Source of the DNA: Galeruca laticollis
Taxonomy: Eukaryota; Arthropoda; Insecta; Coleoptera; Chrysomelidae
Assembly: GCA_963921935.1 (NCBI GenBank)
Contig: OY998179.1
Coordinates: 64,324,304 to 64,388,303, forward strand
Length of the DNA: 64,000 bases
Direction of reading: 5' to 3'
Below, piece after piece: positions 23,690 to 35,693 of the stretch (position 1 is its first letter; each line of letters opens with the position of its first letter). The position numbers were made by a program, and so were the translations under genes. The notes under the pieces are model-generated. The model worked only from the letters and a program-made list of their open reading frames with translations. It was not told the DNA's origin and searched no databases.

Positions 23690-25905
23690 AAGTTTCTTCG
23701 TTTTCCATCTGTTTCTCTTCGTTTCATTATACCTATAAGACGAAAACATTTTGTATTTCTCCCCATCTAAAACAAATGTCATGAAAAAACACACTTTTAC
23801 TTACTTTTAAACCATCCCGGTAGCAAATCATTACATATTTTTCCATGTCATAGTCACACGTTTTTCTTAAAATGCACTTCTTCCTAAAGAATTTTTCGGT
23901 TTCTTGAATCACATATACCCTATCTCTATTCAAAAAATAAACATTATGATGCCTAAAACTAAGAAGTTATCTGTCATTTTGTTGAAAATAAATGGAAAAA
24001 CTTACTCTGTAATATCACCAAATTAACATCCTTCTAATCTCTATCACAGTATTTAATACATTTTTCGACAAACATCAAAGCTTATAAATGAACTTAGTAA
24101 CCAGGAATATTGCAAAAATTGTTTTGTATCTCTTTTACCTAGAACAAATGTCATTTTGAGAACATTTACGCATTTTTAATAAAATGTTATAAAACCAACA
24201 GAATAAAAACATTATCAATAGATTCTTCTTTTTCTCTGATTTAACAAAAAAATACAAGCATGTCAAAAAAGCCTTTACACAAGTCTTCGCTAAGAGGACA
24301 ACGATAATGAGTTAAATCATAGTTATAATTTATTCTATAATCTTTAACTTAAAAAGCAAAATTTGAAAAAATTTGCCGATTTATGCTTACAAAGTACCTT
24401 TCTCATGTTATTTTAATCAACAACTGTTAAATGGAATGAAAATATTCTAAAAAGTTTACAACATACCTACATCTGATCGAAAATTAAAAAGTTAAAAATA
24501 AATTATCGAAAAAATAGTACTTTTTAAGTGTACAGCAAACCTACATTTGATCAAAAAAGCGACAAAGTTGAAATTAAATCATCAAAAAACATAACTTATT
24601 ACAAGTATTTTTTCTGCTTTATGTTACCTAGTCTTAAAACCTCAACCTCTAAAACGCTAAAGTTGAATAATTCTTTAAAAAATGTAAAATATTACAAGCA
24701 TGTCAGAAAAGCCTTTACACCCTGCTCCGCGAAAAGAAAAAAAGAATTTTTCGGTTTCTTAAATCACATATACCCTATCTCTATTCAAAAATAAACATTA
24801 TGATGCCTAAAACTAAGAAGTTATCTGTCATTTTGTTAAAAATAAATGGAAAAACTTACTCTGTAATATCAACTAATTAACACCCTTCTTATCTCTATCG
24901 CAGTATTTAATATATTTTTCAACAAACATCAAAGCTTATAAATGAACTTAGTAACCAAGAATATTGCAAAAATTGTTTTGTATTTCTTCCCATCTAAAAC
25001 AAATGTCATGAAAAACACACTTTTACTTACTTTTAAACCATCCCGGTAGCAAATCATTACATATTTTTCCATATGTCATTCTTGTTTGTTCACGATAGTC
25101 AGACGTTTTTCTTAAAATACACTTCTTCTTAAAGAATTTTTCGGTTTCTTGAATCACATATACCCTATCTCTATTCAAAAAATAAACATTATGATTGCCT
25201 AAAACTAAGAAGTTATCTGTCATTTTGTTAAAAATAAATGGAAAAACTTACTCTGTAATATCATCAAATTAACGTCCTTCTAATCTCCATCACAGTATTT
25301 AATACATTTTTCAACAAACATCAAAGCTTATAAATGAACTTAGTACCCAGGAATATTGCAAAAATTGTTTTGTATCTCTTTTACCTAGAACAAATGTCAT
25401 TTTGAGAACTTTTACACATTTTTAATTAAGTGCTATAAAACCAACAGAATAAAAACATTATCAATAGATTCTTCTTTTTCTCTGTTTTACCAAAAAAAAA
25501 TACAAGCATGCCAAAAAAGCCTTTACACAAGTCTCCGCTAAGAGAACAACGATAATGAGTTACATCATAGTTATAATTTATTCTATAATCTTCAACTTAA
25601 AAAGCAAAAGTTGAAAAAAATTTGACGATTTATGCTTACAAAGTACCCTTCTCATGTTATTCTAATCAACAAATGTTAAATGGAATGAAAATACTCTAAA
25701 AAGTTTACAACATACCTACATTTGATCGAAAAACAACAAAGTTGAAAATAAATTATCAAAAAATAGTACTCTTTAGGTGTACAGCAAACCTACGTTTAAT
25801 CAAGAAACAGCAAAGTTAAAATTAAATCATCAAAAAACATAACTTATTACAAGTATTTTTCTGCTTTAGGTTTACTAGTCTAAGACACCAACCTCTAAAA
25901 CGTTT
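23690..25905. repeat. ~1.23-kb direct duplication, left arm
   Basis: Two long direct copies, with a third partial one, of a segment that on the minus strand contains RVYVIQETEKFF near 23880, 24750 and 25135. They are bounded by acceptor-like ATATTACAG and donor-like AAAAGTAAGT. The mirror is at 28437-30640. See the right-arm copy for the reading direction. Confidence 0.65.
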
Positions 25906-26519
25906 GCGAGGAACATATTTTCATTAAAAATAATCAGTTACTTCATACTTCCAGTAAAAGTGAAAATAACACAATAATAATTTGAAAATTCAACATACCT
26001 TCTAGGTCTCCAATGTATATCGCATGTTAAAAACTTTGAGACGTTCAACATATTTTCAAATAACAGGCTTATCAGGAAAGACTCTAAAAACTGTAACACG
26101 GACGGGAGAGTACATCTTTGAAATAGCTGCCTTATTAGAAAAATATACTTAGATTTAAAAATATAGCTGCCTAGAATAAAGCCCTCTTAGCTGCCTAAAA
26201 TAGACCAAAAACAAAGATGAACTCACTTTTACATAAACAATGTAATAATTCACAGAGCACGAGATCCTAAGCGAGGTTGTTATTAACTATTAGGAATAAT
26301 AATTTATTATATGAACGCTATTTTTCGAAATTCATATAATGATAATCCAAAACCACATTGATAAAATAATACGTTGACTATCGTCACGGAGGTCTTCTCA
26401 TACAATTTCATTATGTAGAAATTTTATATTTATCAAAATTGTAAACATGTTTTCGAATAAAATATATGGTTTATTATTATACGCAGAATTGGGTGTTCAC
26501 TATATATACGGTGGAGTAA

Positions 26520-26872
26520 AAAGTTGTAAATTATTGTCTTTCTGCATTTAATTTTACCTTCTTACCTATTAATTATATAGAGATCGTAGAAGATGCGTGT
26601 AATATGGTGACAAATGTTTGAATTTCTCAAAAATGTTATGTAAGTGTTTACAACAATAGAGTAGCACTCATTGCAGATGGTTATACTACAATATTTTATA
26701 ATAATGGTATGGAGATAATATGTTCGCCTACAGAAGAAATGTTCGCAACATTTACTACAACTGGTATTACGTCTTACCAAGGCACCACATTCGATAAGAT
26801 AGAAAATTTAAAGTTTTCTACGGAGGTATGGCAGGATATTCCTTTTACCAAAAAAAAATATGACCCAAATTA
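26520..26872 (+). pseudogene. Unidentified protein-like frame A, left arm
   Basis: One frame is open for about 117 codons apart from a single TGA at 26619-26621. It ends at TAA 26870-26872. Residue composition is protein-like (for example IADGYTTIFYNNGMEIICSP and STEVWQDIPF). I recognise no family. Frame B follows on the same strand after 5 bp. The mirror copy at 27469-27821 carries the same TGA, so the stop predates the inverted duplication, or the true reading is different. Confidence 0.4.
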
Positions 26873-26877
26873 AAAAC

Positions 26878-27186
26878 ATGTCTATGCAGAAGATAAAATA
26901 TCGTATTAAATTAAGGTATTGCCAGCGCTTAGAAGAAATTATCGGAGGAACAGAAATAGTAATTACAGCTATAAAGGAAGTTAAACACAGGGAGAGACTT
27001 CGTTACATATTAAAGTTTGAGAATTCGGAAATCTTCTAGCGCTCAAACTACTGGATGGGAAGAGAATTTGCAGAAATGGACCTAAGTTATAGAATTAAGA
27101 TAAAAATAGATAAAACTAAACATACGCCTAATTTTGTGTGTAATACAAACGATAATCGTTTTTTGTTTACAATAATAGCATGTTGA
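26878..27186 (+). pseudogene. Unidentified protein-like frame B, left arm, crossing the palindrome centre
   Basis: ATG 26878 opens 53 codons to a TAG (27037-27039). The same frame then stays open for 48 further codons to TGA 27184-27186, running through the central spacer. The sequence around EIVITAIKEVKHRERLRYIL and RSNYWMGREFAEMDL looks like a compact beta-rich domain, but I cannot name it. The right-arm copy (27192-27464) has the same TAG and a different 3' end because the frame leaves the mirrored part. Confidence 0.4.
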
Positions 27187-27191
27187 GTGAT

Positions 27192-27464
27192 TCAAAAATT
27201 ACACACAAAATTATGCGTATGTTTAGTTTTATCTATTTTTATCTTAATTCTATAACTTAGGTCCATTTCTGCAAATTCTCTTCCCCTCCAGTAGTTTGAG
27301 CGCTAGAAGATTTCCGAATTCTCAAACTTTAATATGTAACGAAGTCTCTCCCTGTGTTTAACTTCCTTTATAGCTGTAATTACTATTTCTGTTCCTCCGA
27401 TAATTTCTTCTAAGCGCTGGCAATACCTTAATTTAATACGATATTTTATCTTCTGCATAGACAT
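27192..27464 (-). pseudogene. Frame B, right-arm mirror copy
   Basis: Inverted copy of frame B starting at ATG 27464 on the minus strand, with the TAG at the same codon and a few substitutions (for example one Met to Arg change in the NYW segment). It ends at TGA 27192-27194 just inside the spacer. It faces its partner head to head. Confidence 0.4.
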
Positions 27465-27468
27465 GTTT

Positions 27469-27821
27469 TTAATTTGGGTCATATTTTTTTTTGGTAAAAG
27501 GAATATCCTGCCATACCTCCGTAGAAAACTTTAAATTTTCTATCTTATCGAATGTGGTGCCTTGGTAAGACGTAATACCAGTTGTAGTAAATGTTGCGAA
27601 CATTTCTTCTGTAGGCGAACATATTATCTCCATACCATTATTATAAAATATTGTAGTATAACCATCTGCAATGAGTGCTACTCTATTGTTGTAAACACTT
27701 ACATAACATTTTTGAGAAATTCAAACATTTGTCACCATATTACACGCATCTTCTACGATCTCTATATAATTAATAGGTAAGAAGGTAAAATTAAATGCAG
27801 AAAGACAATAATTTACAACTT
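27469..27821 (-). pseudogene. Frame A, right-arm mirror copy
   Basis: Inverted copy of frame A with the same internal TGA and the same terminal TAA. No distinguishing change is obvious by eye. Confidence 0.4.
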
Positions 27822-28436
27822 TTTACTCCACCGTATATATAGTGAACACCCAATTCTGCGTATAATAATAAACCATATATTTTATTCGAAAACATGTTTA
27901 CAATTTTGATAAATATAAAATTTCTACATAATGAAATTGTATGAGAAGACCTCCGTGACGATAGTCAACGTATTATTTTATCAATGTGGTTTTGGATTAT
28001 CATTATATGAATTTCGAAAAATAGCGTTCATATAATAAATTATTATTCCTAATAGTTAATAACAACCTCGCTTAGGATCTCGTGCTCTGTGAATTATTAC
28101 ATTGTTTATGTAAAAGTGAGTTCACCTTTGTTTTTGGTCTATTTTAGGCAGCTAAGAGGGCTTTATTCTAGGCAGCTATATTTTTAAAATCTAAGTATAT
28201 TTTTCTAATAAGGCAGCTATTTCAAAGATGTACTCTCCCGTCCGTGTTACAGTTTTTAGAGTCTTTCCTGATAAGCCTGTTATTTGAAAATATGTTGCAC
28301 GTCTCAAAGTTTTTAACATGCGATATACATTGGAGACCTAGAAGGTATGTTGAATTTTCAAATTATTATCGTGTTATTTTCACTTTTACTGGAAGTATGA
28401 AGTAACTGATTATTTTTAATGAAAATATGTTCCTCG

Positions 28437-30640
28437 CAAACGTTTTAGAGGTTGGTGTCTTAGACTAGTAAACCTAAAGCAGAAAAATACTTGTAATAAG
28501 TTATGTTTTTTGATGATTTAATTTTAACTTTGCTGTTTCTTGATTAAACGTAGGTTTGCTGTACACCTAAAGAGTACTATTTTTTGATAATTTATTTTCA
28601 ACTTTGTTGTTTTTCGATCAAATGTAGGTATGTTGTAAACTTTTTAGAGTATTTTCATTCCATTTAACATTTGTTGATTAGAATAACATGAGAAGGGTAC
28701 TTTGTAAGCATAAATCGTCAAATTTTTTTTAACTTTTGCTTTTTAAGTTGAAGATTATAGAATAAATTATAACTATGATGTAACTCATTATCGTTGTTCT
28801 CTTAGCGGAGACTTGTGTAAAGGCTTTTTTGGCATGCTTGTATTTTTTTTTGGTAAAACAGAGAAAAAGAAGAATCTATTGATAATGTTTTTATTCTGTT
28901 GGTTTTATAGCACTTAATTAAAAATGTGTAAAAGTTCTCAAAATGACATTTGTTCTAGGTAAAAGAGATACAAAACAATTTTTGCAATATTCCTGGTTAC
29001 TAAGTTCATTTATAAGCTTTGATGTTTGTTGAAAAATGTATTAAATACTGTGATGGAGATTAGAAGGACGTTAATTTGATGATATTACAGAGTAAGTTTT
29101 TCCATTTATTTTTAACAAAATGACAGATAACTTCTTAGTTTTAGGCATCATAATGTTTATTTTTTGAATAGAGATAGGGTATATGTGATTCAAGAAACCG
29201 AAAAATTCTTTAAGAAGAAGTGTATTTTAAGAAAAACGTCTGACTATCGTGAACAAACAAGAATGACATATGGAAAAATATGTAATGATTTGCTACCGGG
29301 ATGGTTTAAAAGTAAGTAAAAGTGTGTTTTTCATGACATTTGTTTTAGATGGGAAGAAATACAAAACAATTTTTGCAATATTCTTGGTTACTAAGTTCAT
29401 TATAAGCTTTGATGTTTGTTGAAAAATATATTAAATACTGCGATAGAGATAAGAAGGGTGTTAATTTGTTGATATTACAGAGTAAGTTTTTCCATTTATT
29501 TTTAACAAAATGACAGATAACTTCTTAGTTTTAGGCATCATAATGTTTATTTTTGAATAGAGATAGGGTATATGTGATTTAAGAAACCGAAAAATTCTTT
29601 TTTTCTTTTCGCGGAGCAGGGTGTAAAGGCTTTTCTGACATGCTTGTATTATTTTACATTTTTTAAAGAATTATTCAACTTTAGCGTTTTAGAGGTTGAG
29701 GTTTTAAGACTAGGTAACATAAAGCAGAAAAAATACTTGTAATAAGTTATGTTTTTTAATGATTTAATTTCAACTTTGTCGCTTTTTTGATCAAATGTAG
29801 GTTTGCTGTACACTTAAAGAGTACTATTTTTTCGATAATTTATTTTTAACTTTTTAATTTTCGATCAGATGTAGGTATGTTGTAAACTTTTTAGAATATT
29901 TTCATTCCATTTAACAGTTGTTGATTAAAATAACATGAGAAAGGTACTTTGTAAGCATAAATCGGCAAATTTTTTCAAATTTTGCTTTTTAAGTTAAAGA
30001 TTATAGAATAAATTATAACTATGATTTAACTCATTATCGTTGTCCTCTTAGCGAAGACTTGTGTAAAGGCTTTTTTGACATGCTTGTATTTTTTTGTTAA
30101 ATCAGAGAAAAAGAAGAATCTATTGATAATGTTTTTATTCTGTTGGTTTTATAACATTTTATTAAAAATGCGTAAATGTTCTCAAAATGACATTTGTTCT
30201 AGGTAAAAGAGATACAAAACAATTTTTGCAATATTCCTGGTTATTAAGTTCATTTATAAGCTTTGATGTTTGTTGAAAAATGTATTAAATACTGTGATAG
30301 AGATTAGAAGGATGTTAATTTGGTGATATTACAGAGTAAGTTTTTCCATTTATTTTCAACAAAATGACAGATAACTTCTTAGTTTTAGGCATCATAATGT
30401 TTATTTTTTGAATAGAGATAGGGTATATGTGATTCAAGAAACCGAAAAATTCTTTAGGAAGAAGTGCATTTTAAGAAAAACGTGTGACTATGACATGGAA
30501 AAATATGTAATGATTTGCTACCGGGATGGTTTAAAAGTAAGTAAAAGTGTGTTTTTTCATGACATTTGTTTTAGATGGGGAGAAATACAAAATGTTTTCG
30601 TCTTATAGGTATAATGAAACGAAGAGAAACAGATGGAAAA
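28437..30640 (+). repeat. ~1.23-kb direct duplication with exon-like blocks, right arm
   Basis: Landmarks repeat with a period of about 1,230-1,240 bp: TTTTAGAGGTTG at about 28442 and 29685, and ATATTACAGAGTAAG at about 29082 and 30330. An extra partial copy lies near 29475. Each copy has an exon-like block: acceptor ATATTACAG, then an ATG frame beginning MTDNFLVLG, the RVYVIQETEKFF segment and donor-like AAAAGTAAGTAAA. The frame is complete only in one copy (29120-29320). This may be a decayed multi-exon gene whose exons were duplicated; I do not recognise the product. Confidence 0.45.
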
Positions 30641-30779
30641 CGAAGAAACTTTTGAAAATATTTTTATTCAGACGGCATTAAAACGTTTATTTATAACAAT
30701 GTGTAATATTGTATTCTTAATAAAGATTATTATTATAAGATTGTTGTTGTTGTTGTTTTCTTATTGACGAAGGCGTTAA

Positions 30780-31345
30780 CTGATGGCACATATTTGACAA
30801 TGTAGGTTGACGACGACAGATGGCGTAGACTGACAACAAAATGACAGACATGACGCTGAATATAAGACACCCTTCACAGACCATGATGACATAAGGCACA
30901 TTTGACAGACGACAGAAAGCAAAAAACACACGACAGACGGCGCAGATCATACGACATAAGGCACATTTGACTGACGACGCATACGATAGAAAACAAGATA
31001 CATACCAGAGACATAGCTGAGGCATACCAGAGACATACTACAGACATACCAGAGACACGTCAGAGACATACCAGAGACACATTTGACGGATGGCAAATAC
31101 GACAGATGATACATTTGACAGACGACGTAGACCATATGACATAAGACACTTTTGACAGACGACGCATACGATAGAAAACAAGAGACATATGACAGACGAC
31201 GTAGACCATACAACAGAAAACAAGAAACACATGGCAGACGACGCAGACCATACGACATAAGATACATTTGACATACGACATATATGACGACCCATACGAC
31301 AGAAAACACACATGACAGACGACGCAGACTTGATGTACGTCACAC
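30780..31345. repeat. Minisatellite, right arm
   Basis: Mirror of 22985-23560. It is shorter by one unit near 31130 (a copy with the ATGGTCTGCATCGT-type segment is missing), so the arms have changed independently. Confidence 0.7.
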
Positions 31346-31899
31346 AGAAGATATATGACACACGGTTAACTGCATTAACGATATGTAATGTACTATGTAG
31401 GTTGAGAGTATTGATGGCAGAGCCGAGTAGGTAACTGTATTATCGACACTTAGTGGACAATGTAGGTTGAGAGTATTGGCGATAGATCGACTTTAATCCG
31501 GCGAATAATAGCAGAGTGTCCTTTTGACATCGTTAACATCCTGTATATCAACGCTGTTTGTTCTATGTCAACCAATAACGGATCGGCCTTATGACATCGT
31601 TAACGTCTTGTATACCGATCATCGTAGTAACATATTTATGACAACACCCTGTATATCGAACGTCGCCGTAGTGGTTTACCTCTTCATCACAAGTTATTCG
31701 ATTTCAATACGACCAATCAGAGATGGTAGTGCCCTTATGGTGTCTTTGTACATCCACTTATCACAATGGTGTTTGTTCGACTTCAATCTAACCAATATTA
31801 GCAGAGATATGTGTTATAGTGCCCTAATGGCGTCTTTGTACATCGTGTATATGATAATAATCTAACAATCATAGGATCGTTTACCCGACGACACATAAG

Positions 31900-33115
31900 A
31901 CACATCCGCCGATGGTCAACGGCACCCTCTGGTCATTGTCGATCACTTCTTCAGATGACTCTTTTGATACTCCTTGTATATTTGCAAAACTTATCGCTTA
32001 TCTCTTCATCTCTTCTTCTTTCCCATCAATCAACGACACCCTCTGGTCATTGTCTTCAGGTATGATTCTTGTAAACCCTCTGTGGTCATTGTCTTCATCA
32101 CAATGATGTTTATTTGACTCCAATCTGACCAATCAGAGATGCTTGTGCCCTTATGGCATTGTTGACGTCTTGTATACCGATCATCATAGTAACATATTTA
32201 TGACAACACCCTGTATATCGGTATATTATTGTAAAACTTATCGCTTATCTCTTCTTCTTTCCCATCAATTAACGACACCCTCTGTGGTCATTGTCTTCAG
32301 GTATGATTCTTGTAAACCCTCTGTGGTCATTGTCTTCATCACAATGATGTTTATTTGACTCCAATCAGACCAATCAGAGATGCTTGTGCCCTTATGGCAT
32401 TGTTGACGTCTTGTATACCGATCAACATAGTAACATATTTATGACAACACCCTGTATATCGGTATATTATTGTAAAACTTATCGCTTATCTCTTCATCTC
32501 TTCTTCTTTCGCATCAATCAACGACACCCTCTGGGCATTGTCTTCAGGTATGATTCTTGTAAACCCTCTGTGGTCATTGACTTCATCATAATGGTGTTTA
32601 TTTGACCCCAAACTGACTAATCAGAGGTGCTTGTGCCCTTATGGCATTGTTGACGTCTTGTATACTTATCATCGTAGTAACATATTTATGACAACACCTC
32701 GTATATCGGTATATTATTGAAAAACTTATCGCTTATCTCTTCTTCTTTCCCATTGATCAACGGCACCCTCTGGTCATTGTCTTCAGGTATGATTCTTGTA
32801 AACCCTCTGGTCATTGACTTCATTACAATGGTGTTTATTTGACTCCAAACTGACTAATCAGAGATGTTTGTGCCCTTTTGGTATCGTAGACGTCTTGTAT
32901 ACTGATCATCGTAGTAACATATTTATGACAACACATCGTATATCGGTATATTATTGTAAAACTTATCGCTTATCTCTTCTTCTTTCCCATTGATCAACGA
33001 CACCCTCTGGTCACTGTCTTCAGGTATGATTCTTGTAAACCCTCTGGTCATTGACTTCATCATAATGGTGTTTATTTGACTCCAAACTGACTAATCAGAG
33101 ATGCTTGTGCCCTTA
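31900..33115. repeat. ~245-bp tandem array, right arm
   Basis: Mirror of the left array with at least one additional unit (about 32870-33110), plus the GACGTCTTGTATAC landmark at 32165, 32408, 32650 and 32890. The copy-number difference accounts for part of the arm length difference. Confidence 0.75.
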
Positions 33116-33276
33116 TGGCGTCTTTGTACATCCCGTATACGATAATAATCTAAAAACGATGCAGATAATGTCTAACAGTTGAATATTTGTTGTTGTTGTG
33201 ATACAATCTGAATTAAAAATAAATGTAATATTTCGATAAATTCTAAATTCGCTTTCACAATATACTCTGATATGAT

Positions 33277-33362
33277 AATAACTTGGTGGTCTTGCTAGCA
33301 TGCTAAAAGACTAATAACGCATGAGAATGTGTGATCGATGGTTCGAATCCTATCGTCGGTAG
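33277..33362 (+). ncRNA. tRNA-like sequence, right-arm copy
   Basis: Same tRNA-like unit as in the left arm, here on the plus strand. The B box is GGTTCGAATCC at 33340-33350 and the A-box-like segment starts at 33284. The two copies point outward from the palindrome centre. Confidence 0.5.
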
Positions 33363-34094
33363 CGAAATATTTAATAAATTGTATGAAAACACTGCTACGT
33401 CACACACTATATACAAAATATGTGTAGGATATGATGATATACGAAAACACTGCTTACGTCACACTATATACATGACAACATAGAAAAATCATAAAGATGA
33501 AGTTCATCACAGAACAGATGGGGCATACGATACATTTGACAGATGACACATACAACAGAACGCACGTACGTAACATAGAACAGAACGCACGTACGTAACA
33601 TAGAACAGATGGGGCATACGACGGACGGCCCGTACGAACAGATGGGGCATACGACGGTTGACTCATATGACGAGCGGCCCATACGACGACCCGACGCGTG
33701 CGCAGATGACCCGTACGATGGATGGCCTTGGGCCGCCCCCGTACCCGCGTTGCTAGCTTCCGGTGACGTCATCCTACACAAGTTTTCGTGGGGTTTACTT
33801 GCGCTACACATGTTTTAGGAGGGGGGTGCTATGTTAGGTTACCCCCATTCGAGCTTCCATGACGCCGACGCACGGGGATACAATTTCTTATCTAACCGCA
33901 ACTCCAAACCTACTGATAAGGTTCTCGACACTTAAAAATCTGGGGAAAAATCTGAGAAAATCTGGGGAAATTTTGGGGGTAGACTTTCTTAGTCCTATGT
34001 GAATGCATGGATGCGCTGTTGCCAAGTCAAAGTTTTTTCCCCAGGTCTACTGATTTTTGGACAAATTTGTACCAAACGCGCTTATTATCTACTT

Positions 34095-34418
34095 AGGTCA
34101 AAGGTATTTGAATATGTGTTGTGAAACTCTTCATTGTATACAGGGTGCGCATTAAAAGTTTAAATATTTTAACTTTGAAAATTTATGTTTTCAAACAGTT
34201 ATATCTAAACCTAATGGTTTTGAAGATATTGCAAACTTTTACATTTCTGCCATACCTCATTTTTTACCACTGATTTCAATGAGATTGAAAAGAATTGGGG
34301 ATTTTTTTTAAAAAAATTAAGAACTTTGATATTTTCAAAGTTCAAATTTTGGAATTTTTTATGCGTCCCCTGTATATAATTAAGAGTTTTGCAACATGTA
34401 TTCAAATACCTTTGACCT
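34095..34418. mobile_element. MITE present only in the right arm of the palindrome
   Basis: Its ends are inverted: AGGTCAAAGGTATTTGAATA at 34095 and the complement ending at 34418. A second inner inverted pair surrounds the ACTTTGAAAAT block. The matching site in the left arm (about 20628-20640) is empty. It therefore inserted after the two arms had formed. Confidence 0.75.
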
Positions 34419-34980
34419 TCCTAGTAATCACCCTACAGAAAAATTTTACGATTCTTCAAGCGTTTGCTCGTACAAATATCATTTGTAATAGTCTACAAAG
34501 GTCAATTTTTTCTTAAAAAAATGAATAACTCAAAAAGTATACATGTTTGGAAAAAAGTATTTCATACAAAAGTGCCGTAAAATTTTACATAGATTTCAAA
34601 AATTCATTAATATATAGGGTGTTCCATTTAAAATAACGATGTAGTTGTTCATTTACGGTATAACCGGAAGTGGAACGGTTGTCAAAATGTTTTTCAAAGG
34701 TGTGCCTTTTTGCTTAATATATGCATACCAAACTTCATTTTGCTGTCTTTAACTATTCCAGATATTCACTTGGTTCCACACTTATGCCCATCACTGTATA
34801 TGTTCTGTAAAAGCTGTTTTTTGTTATATATCGAATAACTTTCTTAGAAGGTACCTTGAGGAGGTTGTTTTGTTGGTATAATAAAGATATATTTGTTTAT
34901 TTTCTTATTTTACATTTGTTAGAACGTTTTGAACATAGGGGCCACACGTGTAACTAAATTATCACGTCTGTGGTTACGGG

Positions 34981-35062
34981 TTAAATAATTGATGTAACAT
35001 TCAACATTTTATTTCATTGTTTGTAGCAGTTACTGGTTTTGATGTTTTTTGACACCTGTTGT
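34981..35062. repeat. Outer inverted repeat flanking the piggyBac element (right copy)
   Basis: Mirrors 17851-17912 starting at the TTAA. It ends near the GATGTTTTTTGACA sequence. No target duplication is visible outside it. Confidence 0.5.
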
Positions 35063-35693
35063 ATATTTCATTTAAATGATCCACCCAGTACCCTTCTTTT
35101 AATTCACTCAATTTATTTCTGAACAGGGATGAGTTGCGCGCAGCGGTCATTTTCTACCTGAATACGAGTAAGAACACCAAAATTGGGAGCCGAATTACGC
35201 GCAACAAGGTAAACCCAAAACTAAGGAGAGGAAATATAAAATAAATTAAATGATGAAGGTATTTGTACATTTATTTCAGGAGTAATAAGACACAGATTTT
35301 ACAAAAGTTTTTGAGTCTATTACATTGGTTTTATATAGAAGTATTTGTTGATCTAAAAATATCTGTTTTTTCTTAGCTTTCCCATAAAGCGGTTTAATAA
35401 TATTATTATTAGCGCTTCTTATTTTAATATACCGTCAAAACCTAATATAACAGAAATATTTTTAACATCACTCAATTGTTTAGTCGACAGACTCTTTAGA
35501 TGGTCCCACAATCAGTGTCTCATCTATCTGTGGGTTATCTGTGGATGGGAATAGAATGCGAGCTTGCATTGGAAATCAATGCCGCGCTGCACGCCGTGCG
35601 TTTAATGCTTGCAAACGTAAACGTATTATTATTATTAGAGTTTGGTTTTGATTTTGTTCGATATGCAACGAAGTGTGAATTGGATTTGTTAAA
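35063..35693. other. Unassigned spacer
   Basis: I see no gene or clear repeat. A GC-richer patch lies around 35125-35215. Confidence 0.4.

Larger units (their letters stand above)
20251..34796. mobile_element. Giant palindromic element, 14.5 kb, with TA target duplication
   Basis: The left end is CAGTGATGGGCATAA (20251) and the right end is the inverted TGCCCATCACTG (ending 34796). Both are flanked by TA (20249-20250 and 34797-34798), so the ends look like a mariner-type element. The arms are 20251-27144 and 27198-34796, separated by a 53-bp spacer (27145-27197). They match along nearly their whole length with scattered substitutions. The right arm is longer because it holds a MITE (34095-34418), more units of the 245-bp array and about 120 bp missing from the left (33130-33250). 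No transposase is encoded. It may be a giant non-autonomous foldback element, or an inverted duplication formed by two transposon copies. Confidence 0.75.
18035..34980 (+). mobile_element. piggyBac-like transposon, split by the giant palindrome
   Basis: The left end follows TTAA (18031-18034) and contains CTGTAACCACAGACG. The right end carries the complement, CGTCTGTGGTTACGGG, just before TTAA (34981-34984). TTAA is the piggyBac target site. Left end and right end differ by about five extra bases next to the left TTAA. The decayed transposase lies at 18306-20051. The 14.5-kb palindrome (20251-34796) is inserted in its 3' part; without it the element would be about 2.4 kb. Confidence 0.65.

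Noticed and set aside
20251..34796. Polinton/Maverick or integrated virus
   Set aside because: No DNA polymerase B, integrase, packaging ATPase or capsid-like gene is visible in either arm, and the arms are inverted copies of each other.
20251..34796. Palindromic read or assembly artefact
   Set aside because: The arms carry independent differences, including a complete MITE insertion on one side, and the ends coincide with TIRs and TA flanks. Raw reads would still be needed to exclude it fully.
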